Shown: one piece after another, positions 24,501 to 36,500 of the stretch | Layout of the letters: every line of letters starts with the position of its first letter | Position numbering within the stretch: position 1 is the stretch's first letter | Origin: Strigamia acuminata | Taxonomy: Eukaryota > Arthropoda > Chilopoda > Geophilomorpha > Linotaeniidae | DNA: 60,000 nt | Direction: 5' to 3' | Assembly: GCA_949358305.1 (NCBI GenBank) | Contig: OX442320.1 | Coordinates: 4,110,259 to 4,170,258, forward strand | Program-made: the position numbers and the translations under genes | The notes under the pieces: model-generated | What the model saw: the letters and a program-made list of their open reading frames with translations, nothing else | Told to the model about the DNA's origin: nothing | Database searches by the model: none

Positions 24501-26412
24501 TCATTTCCAACCTTTCTCGCTCGTTTTTCCTCATTAACCGATTCCTCTTCGTCAGTCTCGATTATTCCATCACTTTCCACGAGTTTTTCATCATTTTTCG
24601 ACTCTTTTTCGTCAATGTCCGATTCCTCTACGTCACTTTCACACATTTCTTCGTCAGTCTCGCTTATTCCTTCACTTTCCACGTGTTTTTCAACATTTTT
24701 CGACTGATTTTTACCATTTTTCGACTGATTTTTGTCATTTTTCGACTGATTTTTATCATTTTTTGATTGTTTTTCGTCAATTTCCGATTCCTCTTCGTCA
24801 CTTTCACACATTTCTTCGTCTGTCTCGCTTATTCCTTCGTCTTCCCTGTGTTTTACTACATTTTTCGACCGATTTCTCTCATTTTTCGATTGTTTTTTAT
24901 CACTTTCACGAATTTCTACGTCCGTCTCGCACGTTTCTTCATTTTCCGAGTCGTTTCCATCGTTATCCGACTCCATTTGAAGTTTCTCTTCAATTTCCGA
25001 CCCTTCATCGTCCATTTCTTCCATATTTTCCACCAATTTTGCCAAATCTTCGCAAGAATCGACTTCCATCTCCTCCTCCTCGTTTTTCCTTCCGTTTTTG
25101 CCCGTATCCAGATAAAACAAAAGCGGCTGGCTCTCTCCACCTTCCGTACCGTTCCCTCTGTCTTCAAACAACAATGGCGGACTGCCATCTTCGTTTCCAT
25201 TCACTTTCTCTTCAATTTCCTCGCTTTCCTCTCGGTATTTGCACAGCCGCTGCAATAAAATGACGAAAACGTTAATATTTTGACACGTAAAGCCTTTTCC
25301 TTCGTGTTTCTTACATCCAGCAGCTTTGTACGTTGTCTGACGCTGAATTTCGGCGATAAAAGGATTTTGTTGGTCGCTTTCGACGACTGTGACGCGAGTA
25401 ATTTCGCCAGCACTTTTTGCTTCATCATTCTCAACCAGTCGGTTAATCCCGAGGGGACTTTGAGCTTCGACGACGCTCTTTTGAGGGAGATTTTCTGCTT
25501 CTGAGGGCATTTTTTCAACATAATTTTGAAAAATATTATCAATTTCATGTATTTTTCGGGGGTTGACGTGTATAGTTTATCCGCAGACATCCGCCTGTGT
25601 TGAATAAATACGTACAAATAATTATTAACGCGGATTTGCGTAGAAAAATATGAAATAAATAACGCACATTAGAATTTTGGTTAAATAACGGCGTTTCGAA
25701 GCAGATTGCGATTGGAGTTGTAAAAGTGTATCTAAAACGTGAATTTTCGAATTCCCTGCAATAAAAAATTGAAAATAAATGAGAAAAATGAGTTAATTTA
25801 ATTAATTTTAGTCGTTTTTTACCGAAAATTGTACTCAAAAGTGCCGAAATTGATGAAATCAGCTCAGATTTTGATGTTTTTTGCGTTTTGGCACTCGAAT
25901 TCGACCTAAAGTTGACAAAAAAATGAAAAAAATCACGAAAAATTGAAGAATTACACGAATTTTAGCTTTAAAAACGTTTAAAACGTTTTTAAAAAATTAC
26001 AATTTCTGGAATTTCAGCTGTAAATCGATGAAACACGAGACTAATGCGGCCATGTAATCGTAGTGGCGTGTTTGATCAAAAATCTGCAATAAAAATTAAT
26101 CAATTCAATTGTTAAATTCTTTTTTTTTTAAATCGAATTTCACCTCCATCGTGACGTGTTTCAAATGCATGTGCACGATAAACGGTTTCACCAACTCGAT
26201 TAATTCCCTGCAATTTTCCCGCGTCAGGTTTTTATCGTCAAATTGTCTGCAAATAATCCTGGAATGGAAATACGGTCGTTAATTTACGTTTAATCAACAT
26301 AAATGCAACATTACTTGATAAATTCTTTTAAAATCGAATTCAGGGCATTTTGGTCGGCGACTCCGATCGTTTTTTTGTGTAGCCTACGCAATGCTTGGAT
26401 GTCTTGCTGCAT
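21512..26412 (-). CDS. Large acidic nuclear-type protein with STPVKK repeats
   Basis: I do not recognise this protein. Ten minus-strand exons splice in frame: 26412-26315, 26246-26144, 26083-26001, 25905-25823, 25755-25668, 25594-25315, 25249-22987, 21750-21655, 21597-21512. (The 5' UTR exon, ending at a gtaaga donor near 26617, is additional.) The product has 1059 residues. Residues 1-245 look like a helical domain without a known signature. Residues about 250-540 are extremely rich in E, D, S and K. Residues about 548-788 are tandem copies of a 10/20-residue unit built on KSTPVKKNL and KSILDERN. The tail is basic with SPVKKRR, SPRKRRSERLKR and a final YNLRDRSKK, so nuclear localisation is likely. 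S/T-P-x-K motifs suggest CDK phosphorylation. It is head to head with SETD1. The N-terminal exon chain rests on splice fit alone. Confidence 0.6.
22121..22429 (-). CDS. Orphan open frame inside an intron, unknown
   Basis: A 102-residue frame sits in the 1.2 kb intron of the acidic repeat gene, same strand. Its GC content and codon use look coding rather than intronic. It contains three cysteines, no signal peptide and no family signature that I know. It may be a skipped or alternative exon, an old retrocopy fragment or chance. Neither strong splice sites nor a promoter are evident. Confidence 0.25.
   Translation of the reverse strand: MTLIGTFLVPVLKNKGSGKLRIRILRNMDEFFQIKHKNCNEIDICKPMSDPPDFTEALRIVRIALRDELPVTGCANHMQGLPDSLDIGAIGSPVARDLVFLD
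23620..24340. repeat. Coding minisatellite, 30/60 bp units
   Basis: About 12 double units of gactggagtcgatttt and aaatttttcttgactg type sequence encode the STPVKK/SILDERN repeats of the acidic protein. Every unit length is a multiple of three, so all expansions stay in frame. The complementary strand is also open through the array. Confidence 0.92.
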
Positions 26413-27533
26413 TTTTCGGCGGTTTTCGTCGGTTTTGTCTGCGAATAGAACAGAAAAATTAATGAATGGGACATTGATTTTTCATTTTCACGTGCTGTTG
26501 TTAGAAAAATGGTTTTTTTAATTCCAAATGATGCAAATTTTACACAAAGAAACTTCGATTTTGTGTAAACCGTGTAAATAAATTAAAATAGGTCATTCGG
26601 TGACGTACATTTCTTACTTTTGGAATGAAAAATCGAAATTTAAGCCATTTTCGTGCCAAAGAAAACACTAGCGACGTGCTCGTTGGTCTCCACTGCGCAT
26701 GCTCCGGTTGTAAAATCCTCACGTTTATTTTATTTCAATTATTTTAGATGAAATCAATGAAATTAATGCCGAAAATTAAAATTAAAACCAAATTAAAACC
26801 ATCTGACAAAAATCAAACCATAAAAAAAATTTAATCCCACAAATTCCATCCCATTAGTCAACCACAACACAACTAAACTGGAAAGCCGAAAAAACAAGTC
26901 TCGAAGCGCTTTCCCAACCGCAAAGCTGAAGAAATGACGTCATCTCAGCACCCGCCATTATTATTTCCCCGACAAAATGACGACTCTACTCTGCTTTCAA
27001 CAACAATTTATTCGCGGCCAACACTCGCATCTTTTAACTCGTTGATCAGAATAATTAATAGGATGAAAGGCTGTAAATTCAAACTAAATATGAACATAAT
27101 AAAGAAGGAGCGATGTTTAACAGAGTAAAAACAATATCTCCAAAACGGACTGCAAATTAAAAGTCTTTTCCCGTTCGAAGGAACAAAGCCAGCCGATGTG
27201 CATTCTGGGAAGGTCTTTGAAAAATGGCCGCCCTGTTTTGGTATTTAGTGTGTGGCTGTTGTTTGCATCATGATTTTCGCCTTCATTTTCCAAACGAGGC
27301 CACTTCTCTCTCAAACTGATCGACCCGATGAGCTTGTTTATTGAATTCGCGCACGATTTGCGGCCTCTTTGCGGCCCGCTTGAATAACTGTGTGCACTTT
27401 GCAAGTGAGATTCAAAACTCAGGCTGTTTTTCCTTCGCAAACTTTTGATTTGTGGACGGCTTTTGATTTTTTTTAGCTTTTTACTCGCGCCAAGCTTCGT
27501 TTTGACTAATTTTCGTTTGGTTTGTTGACAGAA
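26413..27533. promoter_or_regulatory. Divergent promoter region, acidic repeat gene / SETD1
   Basis: 1.1 kb separates two divergent start codons. On the minus side there is a likely 5' UTR exon ending at a gtaaga donor near 26617. On the plus side the SETD1 ATG follows a ttgttgacag acceptor at 27531, so SETD1 also has an upstream non-coding exon. A 213-residue antisense frame at 27117-27758 shows no domain, and I treat it as chance. Confidence 0.45.
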
Positions 27534-30500
27534 ATGAACGGATTGGAGGACTGTTCGCCGTGTTCGTCCGGCAGCGGACAGGGAGAGAAGAAGAAAAGGA
27601 ATTATAAGTTGTTGGTGGACCCGGCGCTCAAAAAAGGCACTGTCAAGTTGTATCGATACGATGGAGTTGTACCGGCGGTAATTGATGATTTGCAAGCGGC
27701 TGTGTTTGAAAATCGACCATTTTTTGCTCCTTTTTGGGGTTTTTTGTTTTTTTTTCAAAGTTGAAATACAAAAAGTCGAATTTGTGAAAGAATTTGAATT
27801 TTTGAACGCAGTTGGTGGATTTTTTTTTTGGTTTTTGTTTGTTGGTTTGATTTTTATTTTTATTTTTTTTGTGTTTTGTTTTTTAGGATAATGCGATGCC
27901 GGTGCAAGTTCGGGACCCGAGATCGCAGCTGACGAAGATTTGGAATCGGTCCGAGACCCCGGATCTTCCCATACCGAGATTTAAGGCATTGGATGATTTT
28001 TAAATGATTTTTTTTTAATTTTTAGTTGCATTTTTGTGAGTTTTTGGAAATTTTTGGGGAGATTTTTTTTTTTGAGTTTTGTTGTAGTTTATCTTGAATT
28101 GTTTGAATTTTTCTCGAATATTTTGAATTTTTCTATAAATGTTTTGAATTATTTTGAGTTTTTCTGATTTTTTTTTTTAATTTTCGAATTTTTTTTTAGT
28201 TTTTCTCGGAAGTTTTTGGTTTTTTTGTATTTTTTTGAGCTTTTCTTGAATTATTTTAAGTTTTTCTTGAATTATTTTGAGCTTTTCTTGAATTTTCTTA
28301 GAAATTTTGAGTTTTTTGAATTTATTTTTAATTTTTTCTCGATTTATTTCGAAATTTGAATTTTTTTTGACATTTTTGAATTATTTTTGAAATTATTTTG
28401 AATTAATTTTGTGTTGTATTTTGCAGATTGATGATAATTACGTGGGTGTTCCGCCACCGTTGGAGATTTCGATCACGCACTTGAATAACAATATCAATCA
28501 TAGTTTTCTGGAGGATATGTTGAAAAAGTTCGGCGTCATCGAAGATATGTTAATTTATTATCACCCAAAGACGAAGAAGCATTTGGGTCTTGCACATGTT
28601 ACGTTCACATGTATTAAGGCGGCAAAAGCATGTGTCGAGAAACTAAATCAAACATCTGTAATGGGTGATATAATCAACGTTTTCCTGGATACATTCGGTA
28701 ACCACTCATTGATTACAATACATTTTTCTCGCAAATTTTATCCAATTTAATCTACACAATTACTAATAAAATTGTTTAAATTAACCGAAATTTCAATTAG
28801 TTATTTTTAAAAAATGCTTAAACATAAACTGAAATATCGAGCAATTATTTTATTAAACGTTCAAAACAACTGAAAAATCAAATAATTATTTTATACAATG
28901 GTTAAAATAACGGAAATGTCGAGTGATTATTTGATAAAATGTTCAAAATTACTGAAAAATTAAATAATTATTGCATAAAATGTGAAAAATTGCTGAAAAA
29001 TTAAATAATTATTGCATAAAATGATGAAAATAACTGAAATATCGAGTGATTATTTGATAAAATGGTCAAAATAACTGAAATATCGGGTGATTATTCCTTA
29101 AAATGTTTAAAAATAATTGAAATATCGAGTAATTACTCCATAAAATGTTCAAAATAACTGAAATATCGAGTGATTATTTGATAAAATGGTCAAAATAACT
29201 GAAAAATTAAATAATTATTGCATAAAATGATGAAAATAGCTGAAATATCGAGTGATTATTTGATAAAATGTTCAAAAATAATTGAAATATCGAGTAATTA
29301 CTCCATAAAATGTTAAAAATAATTGAAATATCGAGTAATTATTCCATAAAATGTTCAAAATAACTGACAAATTAAACAATTATTGCATAAAATGGTGAAA
29401 ACAACTGAAATATCGAGTGATTATATGATAAAACGTTCAAAAATAATTGAAATAACTAGTAATTATTCCATAAAATGTTCAAAATAACTGAAATATCGAG
29501 TAATTATTTCATAAAGTATACAAAATATCTGACAAATTAAACAATTACTGCATTAAATGTTCAAAAATACCTGAAATATTGATCAACTCCTTTCCAAATT
29601 CCTTAAAATGACTAAAATATCGAACAATCATTTCATCAAAACGTCAAAACGACCAACAAACTAAATAATTACTCGATTTAAAACCTCAAAATGTTGACAA
29701 ACGAACGAAAAACGCAAAACCGAACTAAACCTCTTTTCTCTCTAGGCAAAGAATGTCTGCGCATGTTCCAAGAAGCGACGATCGAAAAACCAACCCCGAG
29801 CGACGACAAAACCAAACCGAACACCAACGACCCACGCCGCCGCACCAGCACCACCGACGCCCCTCCACTACCCCCCACCACCGACAAACCCGACCCCCAA
29901 CCCCAGCCCCCTCTCCCGCCCCCCCTCCCCGACACCAAACCCTGGCCCGAGCCCACCTACCCGCCCCAAACCGACTTCCCGACCCCCGCCCAAACCTCCG
30001 ACTACTCCACGGCCCCCTCGGAGGTGACCTACTCGTCCGACTACGCCTACCGCTCCGCCCAGTCGACCCCCATGAGTTACGATAGTGGATACGGATACCC
30101 CCACGGATACGCGAACGCGCACTACGGCAACGGATATCCGCACTATCCACCAGGGACTCACTCCCCGTGGCCCGTGCCCATGTGGGGCGAGGCCCCCGCC
30201 TGGGACCCCGCGTGGGGCACCCCCGCGCAGTACGGCGCCGTCGAGTCGGCCAAGGAACGCAGCCCGGAACGCGAGAGCCTCGACTCGCGCATCGAATTAC
30301 TCCTGAAGCAGAACGAGGGACGCGGGCTGCCGTTCATCGATTTAGAGTTCGAGGGGGCGCCGAAGGACGAGAAGGCGGCGTCGCCGAAGCCGAAGGAGGA
30401 GGAGGCGGCGGAGGAGGAGGAGGAGAACCCGCCGCCGTTGCCGTCGCCGCCGTCGTGCCCGGAAGTGGTTCCGCCGCCGCCGCCGCCGGACACCCCGGAC

Positions 30501-33500
30501 GATAAGTCGCCGGTGGATTTGCTGTCGCGACCCCCGTCGCCGTTTGTGTCGGCGGAGGAGTACCGGAAGTGGGCCGAGTGGACGGTGGAGAGGAAGAGCG
30601 AGCGGATGGAGGACATTCAGGAGTCGTTGCTGAACGCGGTGCGGGAGCTGGGGATGGCGATGGAGGACGCGGAGATGGAGGAGGAGAAGGTCGAGGGGGT
30701 CGAGAGGCTGGAGACGGCGTCGAAGACACCCGGGGACGACGAGTCGAGCTGCGGGGTGGACGATAACATGTCGCTGTCGAGTTTGAGCAGCGGGGACGAG
30801 AAGATCGAGGTGCAGCCGACGGTGGGGGCGTACGGGGCGATGCCGGTCGGGTTCAACCCGATGTACCCGCCGCCGAGCGGGGCGGCGAGCGCCGTGCAGC
30901 CGTACGGGAACATTCCGCCGAGCTTGCTGCCGCAGAGCGGGAATGCGGGGAATAGCTCGATGTATCCGAATTTCTGCGTGGGGATGTGGAGGGGGTACGG
31001 GTATTCGGGGTTTGGGGGGGCGCAGGGGGTGTTTCCGTACTCGGGGGGGCATGGGGTGGTTGGGGTGGGGTTTGGAGGGGGGTTTATGGCGCATCCGCCG
31101 CCCGGGTTTCCTGGAAGTTATTATTTGGGGGGGCAGTTGTATAGTTGTGGGGCTGGGGGAGGGGGGGCGGTGCAGTGTGCGGGTGGGTCGTTGACGGCGG
31201 AGGAGAGGGACGTGCCAACGTTGAGGTGGGTTGGTGGGGGAGGTGGAGGTGGTCGATTTTGGTTTGGATCGGGAGTTTTAGATGTGGTTTTTGGTGGGGA
31301 AATGTGTTTTTAGGGTCTATTTTGCAATTTTAGACCGACTAGAAGCATTTTTTAAGCAAAAAAGTGGAATTTGACCTGGAAAAATGTATTTTTGGGCTAA
31401 ATTTTGCAATTTTAGACCAGCATATATAATTTTTAGTCTACATTTTGCTATTTTAGACCTGTAAAACACTTTTTTAGGCTAAATTTTGCAATTTTAGACT
31501 AGCATATATATTTTTTAGTCTACATTTTGCTATTTTAGACCTCTAAAACACTTTTTTAGGCTAAATTTTGCTATTTTAGACCAATAGAAGTATTTTTAAG
31601 CGAAATTTGAATTTTATTTGGAAAAATCTTTAATACACAAAAATCTTGTACACAAAAATTGCAATTTTAGACCAGCAAAATATAATTTTTTTGGCAAAAT
31701 TTTGCTGTTTTAGACCCGCAAAACATTTTTTGAAGTTTGATATTTTAGACCTGCAATATACTTTTTTAGGCTAAATTTTGCAAATTTAGACCCAATAAAA
31801 CCATTTAAAGTAAAATATTGCAGTTTTAGACTGAATAAAATCGTTTCAAGTAAAATATTGCAGTTTTAGACCCAATTAAAGCATTTTACAGCAAAATTCT
31901 GCGATTTAAACCTTGTTTAAAATACATTTTGAGGTAAAATATTGAATTTTAGACAAAAAATGTTTTTTATCCGCAAAATAGTGTCAATTTAAAACGTACA
32001 AATTGACCGTTAGATTTACTTCCGATCCATCGGTTTGAAATCGATCTCGCCCACCGAACCTCCGCGCTTTGTCCGTCGGAAACCGACACTCATCCCATTT
32101 GTTAATATAATTGTTTAGGGGCGTCTTGGACAGCATCTCGGAAGAACTCAAACAGATCATGGGCCGGGATTTGTGCAAGAAAATCATCGAAAACACCGCG
32201 TTCAAGAACCTCGAACAGTGGTGGGACGAGCAGGAAATGCTACAAAAGGTTGCAACGAATTAATTGAATGAAAATCATTTATTTTTTGTTAAATTTTAAT
32301 TTTAATTTTTAATTTTTAGCCCAAGTCGTCCACCGGCGAAAAGAGCGAAGAAAAAACGACGCCGTCGAAAGCGGAAATTTCTTCCTCGTTGGTTTCCCTC
32401 TTCGACCCGTCCCGGGACCAAACCATCGGACTGGGCTACGATTCGTGGAACATCGGGCTCGGATTCAAAGCCGCCATGCCCAAAATGCCGTCGTTCAGAG
32501 TAAAATTTTTAAAGAAAAAATTGCCCCGCTTTAAGCCGGTATAGTGCGGGTTTTAGTGCCATGTCGATAAACCCGGTTTTTATCGCGTGTGAATTTTTTT
32601 ATATCAGAATTGAGCCTAAAAAAAGCATAAAAAGCATTTTTAGATGTCTAAAATGTAGGAAATTGGTCTAAATTTGTATAAATTCATCCAGATTTTAGTA
32701 ATAATCTTCAGAAAATTAAGAAAACTTAAATTTTAAGCCCTAATTTAAACGGCATGAGGTTTAAAGCAGGGTGTAATACGGTAATTAATTAATTAATTTA
32801 TTTATTTATTTATTTATTTATTTATTTTTGTAGCGTAAAATTAAGCCGCCGTCACCACCGCCGCTGGACGACGACGACAGCAAGAGACACGAGGACTCGG
32901 AGAACGAGATGGAGAATTCGTACGACGGGGAGACGAAGCGGAGGAAGAAGAAAGTGTACGAGAGTGATAGTGATAAGTTCTCGGAGGACGAGTCGGAGGA
33001 CGAGTCGGAGTTGGAGAGCGATTCGCTGAGCAGTTACGAGTCGGAGAGCGAGAGCGAGGACTCGCTGGACTCGGAGACGGAGTCGGATGTGGAGGTGGAG
33101 GCGTCGGAGAAGGAGGAGGGCGAGATAGACGAGGAGGACGAGTGGGCGAAGAAGGTGAAGCGGACGAAGGATGTGGAGTCGAAGTTGAAGTTGAGGAATG
33201 AGGATGAAGCGAAGGGGTAAAGTATTGGCGGTTGGTTGTGTGTGAATGACGTCGGGGTTTGTTGTGGTGTTTTTTTTTTTTTTTGGTTTTAGTTGGGCTT
33301 GTGAATTTTGATGGATTTTGTTGTTTTTTGGAGTTTTGTGGAAATTTGTGTGGATTTTGTTGAATTTTAATGAAATTTGTGTGGATTTTAATGAAATTTG
33401 TGTGGATTTTGTTGAATTTTAATGAAATTTGTGTGGATTTTGTTGAATTTTAATGAAATTTGTGTGGATTTTGTTGAATTTTAATGAAATTTGTGTGGAT

Positions 33501-36500
33501 TTTGTTGAATTTTAATGAAATTTGTGTGGATTTTGTTGAATTTTAATGAAATTTGTGTGGATTTTGTTGAATTTTAATGAAATTTGTTTGGATTTTGTGA
33601 ATTTTAGTCACATTTTCAATATTTCGTGGAATTTCAATGAAATTTGTGTGGATTTTGTTGAATTTTGATGGATTTTGTTGTGGATTTTGTGAATTTTAAT
33701 CACATTTTCAATATTTCGTGGAATTTCAATGAATTTCTTAAGAATTTTGTTGATTTTTAATGAAATTTTGTTACTTTTTAATGGATTTTGTTGATTTTTA
33801 CTGGATTTTGTTGATTTTTAATGAATTTTTTTTTTTTTTAATGAATTCCGTTCAAAGTTTTGAAGAATTTAGTGAAATTTTATTGATTTTTATCGAACTC
33901 CATTCAAATTTTGTTGATTTTTATCGAACTCCATTCAAATTTTGTTGATTTTTAATGAATTCCAATCAATTTTCAACGAATTCCACTCAATTCATCACAA
34001 ATTTTGTTGATTTTCAACGAATTCCTGGCGAATTTTCTCAAATTTTGTTGATTTTCAACGAATTCCTAACGAATTTTCTCAAATTTTGTTGATTTTCAAC
34101 GAATTCCTGGCGAATTTTCTCAAATTTTGTTGATTTTCAACGAATTCCTGACGAATTTTCTCAAATTTTGTTGATTTTCAACGAATTCCTGGCGAATTTT
34201 CTCAAAATTTGAAGATTTTCAACGAATTCCTGACGAATTTTCTCAAATTTTGTTGATTTTCAACGAATTCCTGACGAATTTTCTCAAATTTTGTTGATTT
34301 TCAACGAATTCCTAACGAATTTTCTCAAATTTTGTTGATTTTCAACGAATTCCTGACGAATTTTCTCAAATTTTGTTGATTTTCAACGAATTCCTGGCGA
34401 ATTTTCTCAAAATTTGAAGATTTTCAACGAATTCCTGACGAATTTTCTCAAATTTTGTTGATTTTCAACGAATTCCTGACGAATTTTCTCAAATTTTGTT
34501 GGTTTTCAACGAATTCCTGACGAATTTTTACAAATTTCGTTGATTTTCCATCAAAATTCCAATCCATTTTACCAACCCGTCTTAAATTTCGTCCCAATCA
34601 ACAACAAACCATCACCCCCAACGACGTCATTCTGAACAATCCCACCATTCACCCAAAAAAAACCTAAAAACACCAAAACTAAACGAAAATTTCATCTCAT
34701 TTGCAGCAACCTACCCAAACCCAGCTCGCCCGACGACGCGCAACTCAAACTCCCGCCCCCGCTGAACGGCGGCATAACGAAATACGTGGACCCGAAAACC
34801 AACCGCCTCGTCGAGGAAGTGCTCAAAGACATAATCCCGAGCGACGGCGTGTGCAGCAGCACCGAGCGCGAGGCGAACGCGGCCGCCGAGGCGCTCGTCG
34901 CGCTCTCCGCCGGCTACGCCAGCTTCGGCGCGGGCCCCGAGCCCGACGCGGACCTCCTGAACGGCGACGCGCAGCCGAGCGCCGACAAACCCGAGGCGGA
35001 GGACGAGACGCCGATGGAAGTGACGGAGCTGCTGCCCCTCTTCCAGGACCACAGTTACTGCCTCCCGCACAGCCGGAAGCCGCCGAGCGTGGACGGCGAG
35101 CGCAGGGCGCGCACGAGCGTGGACGAGGTGATCGACTCGGTGGTGCGCGCGTGCTGGGCGGAGCAGGAGTACGCGGTGCCGGCCGACCACGAGTACTTTC
35201 GGAGCGCGGTGGAGCCGGAGGCGGAGGCGGCGAAACCGCGCGCCAGGCACCGGAAGGTGGAGAAGGTGGAGAAGAAGCTGCTGGAGAAGAGGGATTTGCT
35301 GGGCGAGATGAATATTTTGTACGAGTTTTTGAGGAGCGGCATCGATTCGGAGGATGTGAATTATTTGAAGAGGAGTTACGATCGGATGTTGCAGGACGAT
35401 GCGCACGGCTATTGGTTGAATGACACGCATTGGGTCGATCATTCGCATATCCTTTTGCAAGCGGGTTTTTGCTGTGTTTGTTTGTTTGTTTGTTTGTTTG
35501 TTTGTTTGTTTGTTTGTTTGTTTGGTGCTACAGTCGAATTTTGTTATCGAAATGAATTTGCCAAGACAGTAGTGTGGTGGTACTGCATCGATAGCGGAAT
35601 TTTGCGTTACATCTCGCGGTCCACGTGAAAAGACGAGATTTTCGCATTTTCTCGCATTTACTCCCATTTGATTAAATTTTTGAAGGTTTTTTTCGATTTT
35701 TTTTAATTATATGTAGGCTTACTAATGAAATAACAATAGACCTACGTGTAATTTGAAATAAAGGGAAAAATCTTTTTATTTGTATTTTGTAGATTTCTGA
35801 AATAAAATAAATTGTATTAAATTTAAGGGAAAATTAATCGAGTGGGAGAAAAGGCGAGAAAAAATGGGAATGTCGTGTTTTATCGCGTTTTCACGTGTAC
35901 CACGAGATGTACCGCAAAATCGGGTTATTAAAAGTAGCGCGCACAACACTGGTTATGTGTCCAGCGTTTAAATGCTCGTGTTTTTGCTTTGTGGCGTTAA
36001 AAAATAGAAAATGTGATCACAGACACCTAAGGACACTTGAAATTGGTTTTTTGCATGCAGTTGTTATTTTTTAAATGAAATTTTTGATTTTATTGATTTT
36101 AGAAATTATATGTTGGGTGAAAATTGGTTTCCGGTTTAGCAGGCTAAAAAAGGACATCGGTTTTGAGCCATGCGATCAAAATTCGTTGTAACAAGGGCTT
36201 GTGGGTATTGTTTGTTATAACGATGAATTTGTTAAATTAAAATTGATTATTTCAAAAAAATTTCAAAAATTTCAAAATATTTCAAAATATTTCAAAAATT
36301 TCAAAATATTTCAAAATATTTCAAAATATTTCAAAAATTTTAAAAAAAATTAACAATTGTAGAAAAGTTCGTTATAACGAGGTTCGACTGTGTTTACTAC
36401 GAGATTTTGCGATATGTTGTGATTTTTTTCTGTGAGTGTCGCGACGTTTTCTGCGTATTTTGCGATATAAACATGGAGAGATTTTTTGCAAGATTTTGCG

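Noticed and set aside
27117-27758. 213-residue minus-strand frame over the SETD1 first coding exon
   Set aside because: It overlaps a well-supported exon in antisense and shows no domain. Length alone is not enough.
30342-31094. 250-residue minus-strand frame rich in Arg, His and Pro
   Set aside because: It is a shadow of SETD1 exon 4, produced by the strong G-rich third-position bias of that exon.
35471-35628. C-terminal extension of SETD1 exon 8 through TTTG repeats
   Set aside because: Homology to SETD1 ends before the repeat, and the SET domain follows after a splice at 36899.
34701-35667. Long + and - frames over SETD1 exon 8
   Set aside because: They are in other frames of an exon with clear SETD1 homology. 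One runs through the (TTTG)n repeat.
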